Source: Ceratodon purpureus (taxonomy: Eukaryota > Streptophyta > Bryopsida > Pseudoditrichales > Ditrichaceae). Taken from it: a stretch of DNA of 64,000 nucleotides. Below are positions 49,185 to 62,678 of this stretch, one piece after another (positions within the stretch are counted from its first letter, which is position 1; each line of letters opens with the position of its first letter). The DNA is taken from assembly GCA_014871385.1 (NCBI GenBank), contig CM026426.1:15224517-15288516 (forward strand). The letters run 5' to 3'. The notes under the pieces are model-generated. The model saw nothing but the letters and a program-made list of their open reading frames with translations. It searched no databases and was not told the origin of the DNA. The position numbers and the translations under genes are program-made.

Positions 49185-49455
49185 ACAAAATAGTCAACAG
49201 TTTAGCTCACTGTGAGCCAGTTTAGTCCGTCCTAAATGATTTCAAACAACCCTATGTTTGCCAACGCCAAAAACATATACTTCTGACACCCATGTTCTGT
49301 GTTAAAAGACATTTACGAAAACATTTACAAAATAGTCAAGAGTTTAGCTCACTGTGAGCAAGTTTAGTTTGACCTAAAAAAAGTTTAAAAAGACTAATGT
49401 TTGGCAACGCCGCAAACATTGAATTTGACACCCATGTTCCGTGTTGAGAGCGCCA
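49185..49455. repeat. Direct duplication of about 140 bp overlapping the HAD exon end
   Basis: Two imperfect copies share CAAAATAGTCAASAGTTTAG, the palindrome-derived CTCACTGTGAGC, YAACGCCRMAAACAT and GACACCCATGTTCYGTGTT. The second copy runs into the end of the HAD-like reading frame, so the gene's 3' border has been locally duplicated. Confidence 0.75.
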
Positions 49456-50358
49456 TCCCCTCTAGAATGTGATGAAATAGTGGATCGTCTTGGGACAGAG
49501 GAGGGATTCCGATTCTGTTTGCATCAACGTACTCTACTAGTTTCCCATTTCCCGCATTCTTGTCCAGCGTTGACAACCATGGGGCCAATATGGACATAAG
49601 AACACAATCTTTCGCATCTTTCTCAACCCATGATTTTAAAAAAACAGCATTTCCAGTGTTGTTACATATGCTCTTCTCTGGACTATCATCAATCAGGATT
49701 GTGTTTGCACTGTTGAAGGTGGAACTCTCCCCGAAAAGGGCCCTTGACAAAGTTTTGAGAAATATTGGCTTGTCCCCGTCCGGGTACTTCAAGATAGTAC
49801 GACGAGATGTTTCAATACGGTCGCAATCTTCTTGACTTAGTATAATCGAAGGCATTGGCAAGCCATTGAACAGATAGTTTACAACATCCATCGCTGTCGT
49901 GCACTTCATTGAACTCCAGACGACGACATGAGCAAAAGTGTTCACGAATGATATAAAATCTGAAAATCCCGGCCGAACATACACAGCCTTAGGACCTATA
50001 AGAGTGGGGAATGTTGGGCTTAGAACTCCTAGGTTAACGTGGTTCGTCACTAAGTCCTTCAATCCACTCCGCCTGTCGATGCATTTACTTAGAATTCCAT
50101 TAATGTCCAATACAACGTTCAGCCACTTCTTGGGAGCTACACCCTTAGAACCTCGTGAGACCTTTGTAGACGCTTTAGCCTGGAAAAGCAATGAAACAAA
50201 ACAAATAGCGTTACCTGATGAAATGCAGAAGGACGAAAAGGCAATGTCAATTTGAATTTCTGATTTGAACAATTTGAACGCAATTCCACCTCGCTAACCA
50301 GAGATTTAACAACAACCGGGCGATGAACATAGTCAGTTGCTTCTAGCTGACCATCCAT
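49394..50358 (-). CDS. FCP1/NIF-like HAD-family phosphatase-like protein
   Basis: The main exon starts after TGCTTTTCCAG at 50179 and is open to 49394 (about 260 codons). It shows the order of the FCP1/SCP (NLI-interacting factor) phosphatases: motif I region KKWLNVVLDINGILSK; YVRPGFSDFISFVNTFAHVV followed by VWSSMKC; then ILSQEDCDRIETSRR; and motif III ANTILIDDSPEKS. In active members motif I is DxDxT/V. Here the first Asp is kept but the second is Asn (DINGI), so catalysis may be altered. A possible 5' exon (50358-50215) would join through a 35-base GT-AG interval, unusually short, so the true start is unsure. No stop or frameshift breaks the exon. Same strand as the ParB/methyltransferase-like gene upstream. 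Confidence 0.6.
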
Positions 50359-50584
50359 TCAGAACAACAATTTAAAGAAGTCAAGTTCTTGTAAAAGTCA
50401 AAACATTTGTAATGTGAAACAAAAACTACTGTGAATACAAAATCGTATTAGGCTGAAATGGAAACCCGGATGTGGAGTTTTAAGCTTTATATATGTGCAC
50501 TGCCACACTTCAAAATGTCTGTACAATCACTTATCATTCAGATAAGGTATACTGTTTAAGCAAAGAACGATTAAGGCCTAACAC

Positions 50585-52000
50585 TTAGAGTTTTAGATTG
50601 ACGTAAATCCCAGAACCGCATACCTCAAGACCGTCTGCACCCTTCTCGCTCTCCAAGACAATGGGCAAAGCATCTAGGAGTGACAGTGATATCTCCGGGG
50701 AGTTCTCATAATCTACCAACTCATCCTCTTCGCCATTAGTAGGAAGATTTGTATCCAAGTGGCAGTCTGAGGGCCCTTCCTTCGAGCTCTGGTTGTTCAC
50801 CGAGTTACCCTGCCCCTGCTCAGATACATCAGAAAAGTTCTTAACAACTTCCATCGAGGTTCGGTCACCACTAACACCTCCATCAATGTCATCATCCTTA
50901 TCGGGAGTTTGAGGCACCGGGGTATCAGGCTTGCAGGTGGTCTTCGGAACCGGCTGTTGCAAATCTTCCTCAGAGGCTGTTTCAGCCAAGACAGGGGTAA
51001 TCACAGGTAATTGTAAAGGGGGAGGATTTTCAGCCATAGCGGTGTCGGAGCTTACATTGCCAGGTACATCCAAACCAGTTTGCTCATTGTGAGCAAAAAC
51101 CGTCTGGTCGATACTCGGACAAGGTGCCAAGGATGGAGCGGAGACAGAACCAGAGTTCTGAGCTACCATAAGAGCGAGCATGGCTTTCATGTCAACAATC
51201 TCCTTGTTGCGTTGCTTGTCTCTCTCTTGTTGTTCCCTCAGTTGAGTCTCTCCCTCTCCTTAGCAAGCCGGGCCTCCTCCACAAGAATTCGAGTGGCCTC
51301 CGCATCCCTCTCATTCTTCTCCTGTTTCTTCTTTTTTCGAGCCTGGTTCCAATCAAACCAATCAATGTCTCTCTTGACGACTGGTTCCTCAGGATGTGGA
51401 GCCTTACCGGCGGCGTTAAATACCTCATCTTCACCGTGTGGAACAGATTCAAGACGAACAGCAACAACAGGAATAACCGGTCTCGAGGATTCGCCTCAAG
51501 AATTGGCACTGGGAGGGGGCTCATCTCCATCATCGTCCTCGGAGTCGCTAAGTGGTACTATGGGAACCCCGTCAGAAGTCTTGGCATTGACCTTCACCAC
51601 AACTGTATCTTCCATCGGCTCTGGAACAACAACGTCATCGTTATCCCTGGAGTCTTCCTCCTCCCCTTTTGTGCTCCTCCTTGATGATGATCCCACGAGA
51701 CCAGCATTGAGATCTTGATCAAGGGTGAACTTCTTCACTAACCGGCGACCCAATCTAGAACTCTGGCTTCTGAAACGGGATTCAGGTAGAGGGCAAGAGC
51801 CTCGAGCCCGAGCAGACATGTTTAGCTCACTGTGAGCTAAAATCAGCTGCCTAGGCTCTGTCCGTGGGCTAGGCGGCGGCGCATCCTCTTCATCGAAGCC
51901 AGCTCCGATATCCAAATTTGGAACAAATACACATGAAATAACACTGTTAGTCACCTTCAAAGCTTCCCAACTTAGCTCACAATGAGCTAAATGACTTACC
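50585..52000 (-). pseudogene. Acidic/coiled-coil exons, unknown function
   Basis: Frame 51960-51496 (with RSQSSRLGRRLVKKF and a Ser/Asp/Glu-rich end) continues past a TGA at 51496-51498. It goes on into a Lys/Glu-rich coiled coil (WFDWNQARKKKKQEKNERDA), then shifts frame near 51,250 into LREQQERDKQRNKEIVDM and the acidic frame 51190-50625, which ends at a good donor (CTTGAG|GTATGCGG). This looks like the disordered C-terminal portion of the upstream gene. The TGA could come from CGA and the frameshift is a one- or two-base change. No enzyme domain is seen. Confidence 0.45.
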
Positions 52001-55000
52001 AGTCTTACTGAGGAGCTACACTACTGTTACAATCCACTTGAAGTACTAAGAAATTTAATCCCCTAAAAGCAATTGACGCTGCTTTAAACTTTAAATCCGC
52101 AAACATCTGAACAGAAGGAGATCTTTCCAGGATAGTGTTATAAATAGTCAGATATAACATTTCAAGTTCAAGAGAAAACAAATACAAGTATATAATATAG
52201 CAACATCTTAATACATCAAATGGTTTACTGTAATGACGATTCAACTCTGTTCTTCTATAAATTAGCTGACTATGAGGAAATATTATTTCTGAAAAACGAA
52301 ACTTAGAAAGAGATACGAAAGGCACATTATCACCTTACCATCAAGAATTTCACCTAATATATTGTATCAGATCGTATCAGAACAGTAAGGTAACTTTCAA
52401 TGGTTATATTAAATTCAAAAAATTATGTATAACGTTTAGCTCACAGTGAGCTAAATAGGTCAGTGACAACTTAGTCATTTTCGTCAAGAGTTGAACAATA
52501 TAAGATCAGATAAATACGACACAATTACAGCATTAGTTTTTCCTAAATCATATTAACGGAAAGAAATCTTACCCGAGCTGCCAACATGCACTTGGTTCCA
52601 CTGTAGACCCCCCAGAAGTTCTCACCCGGCATACAGAATGTATTTAGTAACTCCAAGTAGAAATCCATTCGCAATTCCCGAGCGTTGAGCCGTAGATGAG
52701 CTTCCTTGTACAGCCCATACACTGTATAGTAGTTCGTATTTGGAGCTGTATAAGACGCCTTCACTTTCTTCTTGTCATGTTTACCACCTGCACGCAACAA
52801 GAACACCAAGTACAATTCGTCCTTTCCAGAGTTTTGGGTGGTGTGGTCGTTGAGGCGTTCATTCTTAGCAGATATGTACCTAAAAGGAACTACTGTATAT
52901 CCTTTCATCTGTTTGTCGGCGTAGGCGATCGCTTGGGCATTTCGCTGCTGCGTAGTAGATATCCAGAGCCACACTTCCGGGTCCGAGATTGAAGGCCCCT
53001 TCACCCCCATCAGCTTCTTCAGGAAAGCCTTGAAGAATGGATTTTCCACCGTATCGTCCTTTGTAGAATGACCTGGTGTGTCGCGGAAATCCAGAAGTGC
53101 TAGACTCAGGTGAGAGATATTATCATACTTCCATTGTACTCCGAACTCCATCTTCAGAGCATTGAATAGCCGAGTTCGGATTCGACCGGTTGGAGCAACA
53201 AAGTTTCCCTTGACCTCCAAAAATCTGGCAAAGAACGGAAAGACCTCGGGCCACCGCTCCGTCAAATTACGTGCCCTCTTGAACATACCCTTCTTCTCGG
53301 CGCGAAATCCGTAAAATCCTTTGTCAGGCCGATCGAGGAGGACATTCAATGTAGCATTAGAAACACCGGACTCGGCTTTCCAGTCGTGCCACTTCTTCTT
53401 GTTAATCGTGTAGTCAGGATTGCAGAGCCCGAGACTTGGCTTGACATCGTGAAGCTCTTGGATGCAAATCCTCTTACGCTTCTTCCTCGCCATCCAATCC
53501 CCAGATGAGTAATGATGGGGTAGCACCGTACCGCGTGTCTTGTGCACAGATACTTTCGGGTACTTGTACTTCCAGTTCTTGGTAAGCATCAATAAATGAC
53601 GAACCAATGCCTTTGTTTCTTCTTCAGTCATGAAACCCATCCCGCGGAAGAAGCTACGCTGAAGCTGGAATGCTTTACCACCCTTAAATCCCTTCTTCTG
53701 ATTGAAGCGCTCGCATGTCTCAGGATCAATCAGTTCACCTGTGCTATGCTTCGTAATGAATTCCCTCCACAACGTGAAATGGTCCTCTGCTGCGGTAATA
53801 ATCACCATCTCATTCTTCACATCCGCCGGCCCCTGTACAATCTTACTGTCTTTGTTTGGGTCAATATTCTGAAACCGTTTGATTAAGCGCTCAAGAAATT
53901 TCTGAAAATCAACAGGTCGAAGAAAAATGTTAATAACTATGTATTTCAGCACACATAAGACTTATAAAGGAATTCAAACCCAATATAAAAACAATGAGAT
54001 TATTGACTGTATTAGCAGAGTCACTGAAAACTAAATGATTTATAAAATCACAAAACAGTTTATCACAATATGGCTTAATTCCTAATGTTTTCGAGTATGG
54101 GGTTGCAGACATCGATGCACTAAAGTCGGGTTCAGTTCAAGGTGAGAGAAGATGTAGATTTAGCTCACTGTGAGCTAAATACGGGACAATGACAATTTCA
54201 TATCCCTTTACGAGTAAGAAGTATACCTGAAATTTCTTCACATTGTAAACCGCATCATTGTTTCTCATATTATCCTTGATGTTTGTTGGTCTCCCCTGGC
54301 TGATCCAGACATTTCGGGCACTTAAGATATTCGTCCCCCACGTAGGTTGAGCATGGTTGAGATGGTTACACATATTGTAGAATTCAGAAATCCTCACAAG
54401 GATAAGGGGATCCTTGGACCAAACTATGTATGCATCCCAGGTTTCGAGCTCTTTCTTTCGTTTCTCCCCACATCCCTGAATTTGCAACTCCTGTGATGCA
54501 ACAATACTATGTTGCCCATTGATAATCATAAACTTCCCGTCCTTTATCTCACTCCATGATGTTGGCTTCTCTGGCAACAGCTCCATATTGTCCTGCACTG
54601 GCATAAGGCAAACTTTCTGTCTTTAGTTAATATCACCCATGTGTACGAGCTCCTCCTTCACGGACTTTACTATATCCCGCTCTAAGTTACGAATGATATA
54701 TTCATCCTTAGCAATGTGGCACTGCTTTACATTCACCGGGAATGTCGTATTCATATTGAATACGTAGGCCTCGGTACAGTCGTCCCAAAAGGTCTTCTGG
54801 ATCTCCGTGAACTTCTCGTAATCGGGCACCTCCTTATCCTTCTATTTAGTCTTCTTCGTCTCCTCAGTTTGCGTGAGGATTGAACCCGAACTACCGGCCT
54901 TTGCTGTCGACTTTCTCTTCTTCTTGGTAGGACCGTCTTCATCAGCTTCCAATCTAGTTTGCTTCAAGGCCCTGGACTTGGCCGGAGTTGGAACAGCCAA

Positions 55001-56562
55001 CGAAGGTCTTTGTTGAATACTGCCCCGAGAAGGTGTAGCAGAGTCGTCACGGGTGGAGACAACACCTGCACTCTGTAACGGCACGGGTGGGGTCTTCTCT
55101 ACTACCGTGTCCGTTATGAAGTGGGTCAAGGTAAGGAATACCCGTGAGAGTCTTCGTCCAAGTGCCACTGCTTTCAGTGGGCTACCGTCTGCACTCTTCC
55201 AGGACACCTTCTGAATTTCGTCCATCAAACTCTCTCCCGATGTACCCATTAAGCTGCTAATCAATGGCTCCGGGTCAAAGTTCGTGATCTTCTTTTCGAC
55301 TTCGATGACAAGGGAGTGCACATGTGTAAGGTCACACTCAGACTCTTGATCCACTGCCCCTACAACAACAACTATGTAGCTCCCGTGATGCTCCTCAATC
55401 ACCTTAACTCTCTCGACGACACATAGATCTAGATATCGAGGCGAATTCTTCTCTTTGTGTAATATCCGCACGAACTTCTGGTACCTAGAGACAGCCATTG
55501 ACCATCCCTCTACATGGTCTTTGAACTTCCATAGCGATCCGTAGGAGTGTTCCAGGGAGGCTTCGAAGAAAGGCTCGTCGGAATCCGGGTTAATAAAAGG
55601 GTCGATGAAGGGCTCGAGGTGACTCATATCATACCTGTCGGGCATGAGTACTTTAGGTATTATAGTCATCTGCAATGAATGTCGAGAACAAAGTTAAATC
55701 ATTTAGCTCACAGTGAGCTAAATATGCCTACTTCTATACTCTAAACAAAGTGTCCTATCCATTATATAAGTGAACTTTAGAATCATGTTTTGATGTTACT
55801 GAACATAAAGTGGTATTATAAATAATTTAGCTCACTGTGAGCTAAATTGCGTACCTTTCAGACCCTCCGATGGATGCTCCAAGTTCCTTTTAGAACAGTT
55901 GGAAAATAAAATTGCATACCTGAATTGAGAAATGAACACGGTATTAGATTCTAATGAAATGAGAAATTACTAGCACTTTAAATGATAAACAGTCCACAAC
56001 TGAAGCAGAATTCAGATCACAGTATGCTAATATGTTGTTAATCTTCTATGTAAAATCTAAATGCTAGTGAAACTGTCTTTGAATGTTTAAGTACTTAGCT
56101 CACAGTGAGCTAAATTGGAGTTAATCCCAAACTCAAGATGTTTCATTTTCTTCGAACCTCCTTCTTACTCGCCAAGTCCTTGATGTAAACATACTGTTTT
56201 TCTGGTTCTTAGATATATTTAGCTCACAGTGAGCTAAATTGATATTGGATTGGGCAGCATTTCGCCTCCAGTGATCTAAAATTTGACCAAATTGTCGAGA
56301 ATTTCGCTCATTGTGTACTAGGTCATTCCAAATGCTAGTAGAATTTAGCTCAAAGTGAGCTAAATTCTGGTCTATCTGATAAAGGTTATGTTTTCAGTGA
56401 ACAGAATACTAGTTTTACCCGGATTATTGTTCTATCTCTAAGATACATTATTGCACATTAGGCCAACTTTAGCTCACAGTGAGCTAAACATTACAGTTTC
56501 TCAACGCACTTCTCGCTCACTCTACATCCAATTAGTCATAGTTTAGCTCACATTGAGCTAAA
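51821..56562. repeat. Dispersed 21 bp palindrome (core TTAGCTCACWGTGAGCTAA)
   Basis: Full or one-mismatch copies lie at 51821-51841, 52435-52455, 54159-54179, 55702-55722, 55826-55846, 56096-56115, 56218-56238, 56344-56364, 56468-56488 and 56542-56562. Partial copies are at 49201, 49344 and 51972. All lie outside the recognised domains, in introns and 5' flank of the ParB/methyltransferase-like gene, apart from the copy at 51821 in an exon-like frame. Each could bind a dimeric protein or fold as an RNA hairpin. Confidence 0.9.
52573..55669 (-). pseudogene. ParB-like plus methyltransferase-like protein, decayed
   Basis: Exon A (55669-54227) follows the acceptor CATTGCAG. It contains a head domain, a basic linker (TKKKRKSTAK), then a ParB/sulfiredoxin-type region with DGKFMIINGQHSIVASQELQ, where the GQHxxxA motif corresponds to the ParB GxxRxxA signature. 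It ends KKFQ|GTATAC. Exon B (53901-52573) starts in phase and contains HLSLALLDFRDTPG at the place of a catalytic motif. It then has DELYLVFLLRAGG and a final RMDFYLELLNTFCMPGENF plus VYSGTKCMLAAR, which fits the SAM-binding end of permuted amino-methyltransferases. TAG at 54842-54844 and TAA at 54623-54625 interrupt exon A in frame. ParB and methyltransferase modules occur together in bacterial phages and plasmids; in a plant-type transposon this is unusual. Domain calls are by eye. Confidence 0.5.
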
Positions 56563-57059
56563 CGTCTATTTACATTACTATTTCAAAATGAGTTTAAACT
56601 ACTGTAAATCTCACATATCAATATGAAACATACAAACATGAATACTTATGAACTTTTCTATATCAAATAACATCAAAATGAGTTGCAACGTCTGGCAAAG
56701 ACCAAAGAAAATGATAGTAGAGGGTACAAACACACAATTACAATAGGATCATAAAATGCATATATAAAAAACACATACAACAATATCATTGAATTACGAC
56801 TGCATTGCACTCTACTTTGGAGAACAATGGATTCAACTGTACAGAGAATAAGCTCTACATATGATAGAGTTCAATGAAAAACATCATGATAATTAAAACT
56901 CCCTAGAAATCTGAAGAAAAAAAAATTAAACCTCTGCAAATTCTACAAACAAACATTTATGAATCTACAACGATGCCGAAAATATCTAGAACCGCTAATG
57001 CAGTACTACTAGTTCATACAGTGTTAAAATATAAAACATATAGGACACATCATGCGATC
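56427..57059 (-). repeat. Right copy of 633 bp long inverted repeat
   Basis: Inverted partner of 35251-35883, 20.5 kb away. It has the same length and appears identical, including the nine-base A/T run and both palindromes (56468-56488 and 56542-56562). Identity points to recent origin, gene conversion or mobility of the enclosed block. Confidence 0.92.
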
Positions 57060-59561
<2,502 letters not shown>

Positions 59562-59608
59562 GATGAAAATATGTACGTGACATATAAATATACACGTATC
59601 ATATGCAA

Positions 59609-59616
59609 ACTTTTAC

Positions 59617-59685
<69 letters not shown>

Positions 59686-59798
59686 GGATAAAAGTATGTA
59701 TATGACGTATAAATATACACCTATTATACGCAAATATGTACATTTTATATATATTTATGTATATATATATACACATATATATACATATACACATATAC

Positions 59799-59857
<59 letters not shown>

Positions 59858-59860
59858 AAA
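59609..59860. repeat. (TA)n and interrupted TATACA/TA tracts
   Basis: A clean tract at about 59,610-59,679 is followed by TATACATATACACATA-type interrupted repeats to about 59,858. Confidence 0.95.
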
Positions 59861-60757
59861 GTTAACTTGTACATTAAAAACTTGAATATGTCTAGATGTA
59901 ATATATATGTTTGTGGTTAGATGTATTAAAAGCATTTTCTGTAGAAGACTAAGGTCTTTTTTTTTTTTTTTTTTTTTTATAATGTTGTTCTTTGAATTTT
60001 GGTTACCAAAAATGTATTTAATTATGATAGCATTTAAAAAAATATGTTACCAATTATAGTTGTAAATGACTGTACATGATATGTTGTTTTATTTTTTCCT
60101 TTCATAACTGAAGGACATTATTTTGAGTAACAACAAATGCTGCTATTGTAAATTAAGCATGTATTTGTTAGCTAAAAAATGAAAAATGAATAATATTATA
60201 AATAATGATGTATATGTATATACATTTATATCTGTTTATTTATGTATTATATGTATATTGAAGTACATATTATAGTATTTAATATACTTAATATATATGC
60301 ATATAAAAACGTAATAATTGTATAAACATATTACGTAATATATGTATACATAAACTTATCATTCCAGAATTTAATATATTATGTTTTGTTTAATTTGTAA
60401 ATTATTTTTTGAAGGAATATTGCATCTTATATATTTTCATGAGGCTGATTTTAGAATGCAAGATTCAATAAATTAGCATATCAAGACAAGTGGTATCAAG
60501 TTTACGTCAAAAGTAATAAACATAAGTTAATTTTTTTAATTTAATACCAAATGACAAGGATTATTATATTTCTGATTAGCACCATTTTTTTTTATTCAGA
60601 ATTTAAACCATATTTCTAAACATGTATTAAATGTATATACATATATACACCTATCATACATTGTTATATGCAAGTATTATACATATATGATTACGTAATA
60701 TATGTGGCTTTAATAATCGTAATCTTTGCATTTACGTTAATGTGCTGTGTTTATATA

Positions 60758-60758
<1 letters not shown>

Positions 60759-60811
<53 letters not shown>
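60759..60811. repeat. (TA)n microsatellite
   Basis: About 26 TA units in the AT-rich stretch between 59.9 and 61.0 kb, which contains no recognised gene. Confidence 0.95.
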
Positions 60812-60814
<3 letters not shown>

Positions 60815-61189
60815 ACAAATACATATTCAAATACATATTTATGTATACAAGTTATTCATAGATATTTTTATGCTAAATTTATTAATTTTTATGAATTTTA
60901 TTAATGTATTTATGAATAAATCAGAACATAGAGTATTGTTTTCCTCGCCAAATCTATTTGATCCATTAATTCACGCCTAATACTACATTGTCAGAGCATA
61001 TCCTTGTTTTGTCGTTTTTCCTTGAAAGTCGTAATTGGATTCTGACGAGGTGCTGGATTTTAGTGGAAAGGCGACAAGAACAACCAGGGACCACTATTCT
61101 TTCATTGCTCATATCTAAGTCTTTCCAAAAACAGCCGTAGTCGTTGAAATTTTTATTTCTATGTTTATGCCCATGCCGCATCCACTGAA

Positions 61190-61890
61190 ATTCGCGTCAA
61201 CTTATTATTAGCTGAGAGCAAAAATATGACTAGCATTCATATCATTCCATCTACTGAATGGTCTATAGAGAATGTAGTTGTAAAGTGTCATATTTCCCGC
61301 CGGGAGTGGTGGTCAATGGATTTCCCGCTCAAATTTGAGAGCCGTTTCAGGATCCTTTCGATTCGGGATATAACAACTTGAGTCTTCATTGCCAGCTCTT
61401 TTTTTCTTGTTCCTTCAGAGAGTGTAGGTGTAGAGAGCTGCTTAGAGATATTAGGGTTTCACTTTGTTATGTCTTTGCTGGAGGTATGCGACCTCGGTGG
61501 ATTCTTAGTTTTGTACTAAATTTCGATGCTTGTAAGTTTGCATTCTAAGCTAGAGGAAACCTCTATAAACCGTATACTTTGAAGCTGTGTGTGGAGTCAG
61601 TGAGACAAAGCAAGTAGCTTGCAGGAATCGGCAACAACTTGTGTGGTGAGTATTCGTCGTCAATGCTGTTATTTGAATTCTAGATTTGGTACATTAGAGT
61701 GAACATGAACATTGTCGTGTTTATTGTGCGCGTATTCGGATTTGGGAAACCCTTGTTGAACTTTTTCTGTTGTGGTAGTTGCATGTGATGACACATACGC
61801 CCAGATGGTGAGAAGATGAAAATCGCAGAGTCCCCTATTTCTCCTAATTTTTCGGTCCACTAATTACGGCACGTATCTTAAGTGGATTAA
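61190..61890 (+). promoter_or_regulatory. Possible 5' region of the transposase-like gene
   Basis: Composition rises to normal here. A TATAAA-like word (CTCTATAAACCG, about 61,561) and a good splice donor (TGTGTG|GTGAGTAT, about 61,645) precede the palindrome array and the acceptor at 62,678. A noncoding first exon with a roughly 1 kb intron is possible. This is inference from spacing only. Confidence 0.3.
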
Positions 61891-62540
61891 TTTAAATTAG
61901 CTCACAGTGAGCTAAATTGGTTTACCTCTCAATTAGCGATGGTGGTATAGTCCACAATGTGCTTAATAGGTTTAGCTCACAATGAGCTAAATTGGTTTAG
62001 CTCACAATGAGCTAAATAGGTTTAGCTCACAATCAATTAAATAGATTCAGTTCACAATAAACTAAGTAGATGTCTCCTTACAATAAGATAAATTGGTTTA
62101 GCTCACTATGAGCTAAATTGGTTTAGCTCACTATGAGCTAAATTGGTTTAGCTCACTATGAGCTAAATTGGTTTAGCTCACTATGAGCTAAATTGGTTTA
62201 GCTCACTATGAGCTAAATTGGTTTAGCTCACTATGAGCTAAATTGGTTTAGCTCACTATGAGCTAAATTGGTTAGTTCAGTGTGAGCTTAAGATGTTATT
62301 ATCATTGCGTGTTAAACTGACTTAGCTCACAATCAGATTAAGCTGTATAGTTGACGGTCACCTAAACCTGTTTGGCTCTAACCGAGAATGAATATTTTGC
62401 TTTCTCTATTTGAAATGATATTGGTCACTCTGAGAGAAACATATCGAAGTTATTGTGAGCTAAACCTATTTAGCTCATTGTGAGCTAATTTTATTTAGCT
62501 CATTGTGAGCTTCATCTATTTAGTTCATTGTGAGCTAAAA
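61890..62540. repeat. Palindrome array with 25 bp tandem core
   Basis: Seven identical 25 bp units, each built on TTTAGCTCACTATGAGCTAA, occupy 62096-62270. Degenerate units continue on both sides from 61,906 to about 62,540, some with only one half. The unit is a variant of the dispersed 21 bp palindrome. The array lies directly upstream of the open transposase-like frame, within its predicted first intron or promoter. Confidence 0.95.
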
Positions 62541-62678
62541 TGGTTTTTTTATGTCATTGTAAGCGAACTAGTAAAATGGATTTCATGCATAAGTTATGTA
62601 TCATAAGTTTATTTTGCATATTTCTGTTTATTCCAAAGTTCTAATTATATCTAATAACAATTTTCATTTTTGGTCCAG

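Noticed and set aside
51080-51718. Plus-strand Ser/Leu-rich frame of 212 codons
   Set aside because: Antisense to the acidic, Ser-rich minus-strand exons; composition is the mirror of those exons.
5336-55675. Alternative genetic code with TAG/TAA as glutamine, as in some ulvophyte green algae
   Set aside because: The ABCG exons and the 546-codon RT frame use only CAG/CAA for Gln and contain no in-frame TAG or TAA. The stops are confined to otherwise decayed transposon genes.
35251-57059. Calling the inverted-repeat block a proven terminal-inverted-repeat transposon
   Set aside because: No target duplication is visible at the outer ends, and the termini match no family I recognise, so it is reported only as a candidate.
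62096-62270. CRISPR-like array
   Set aside because: Units are directly adjacent with no unique spacers, and the setting is a eukaryotic intron or promoter; it is a simple tandem repeat of a palindrome.
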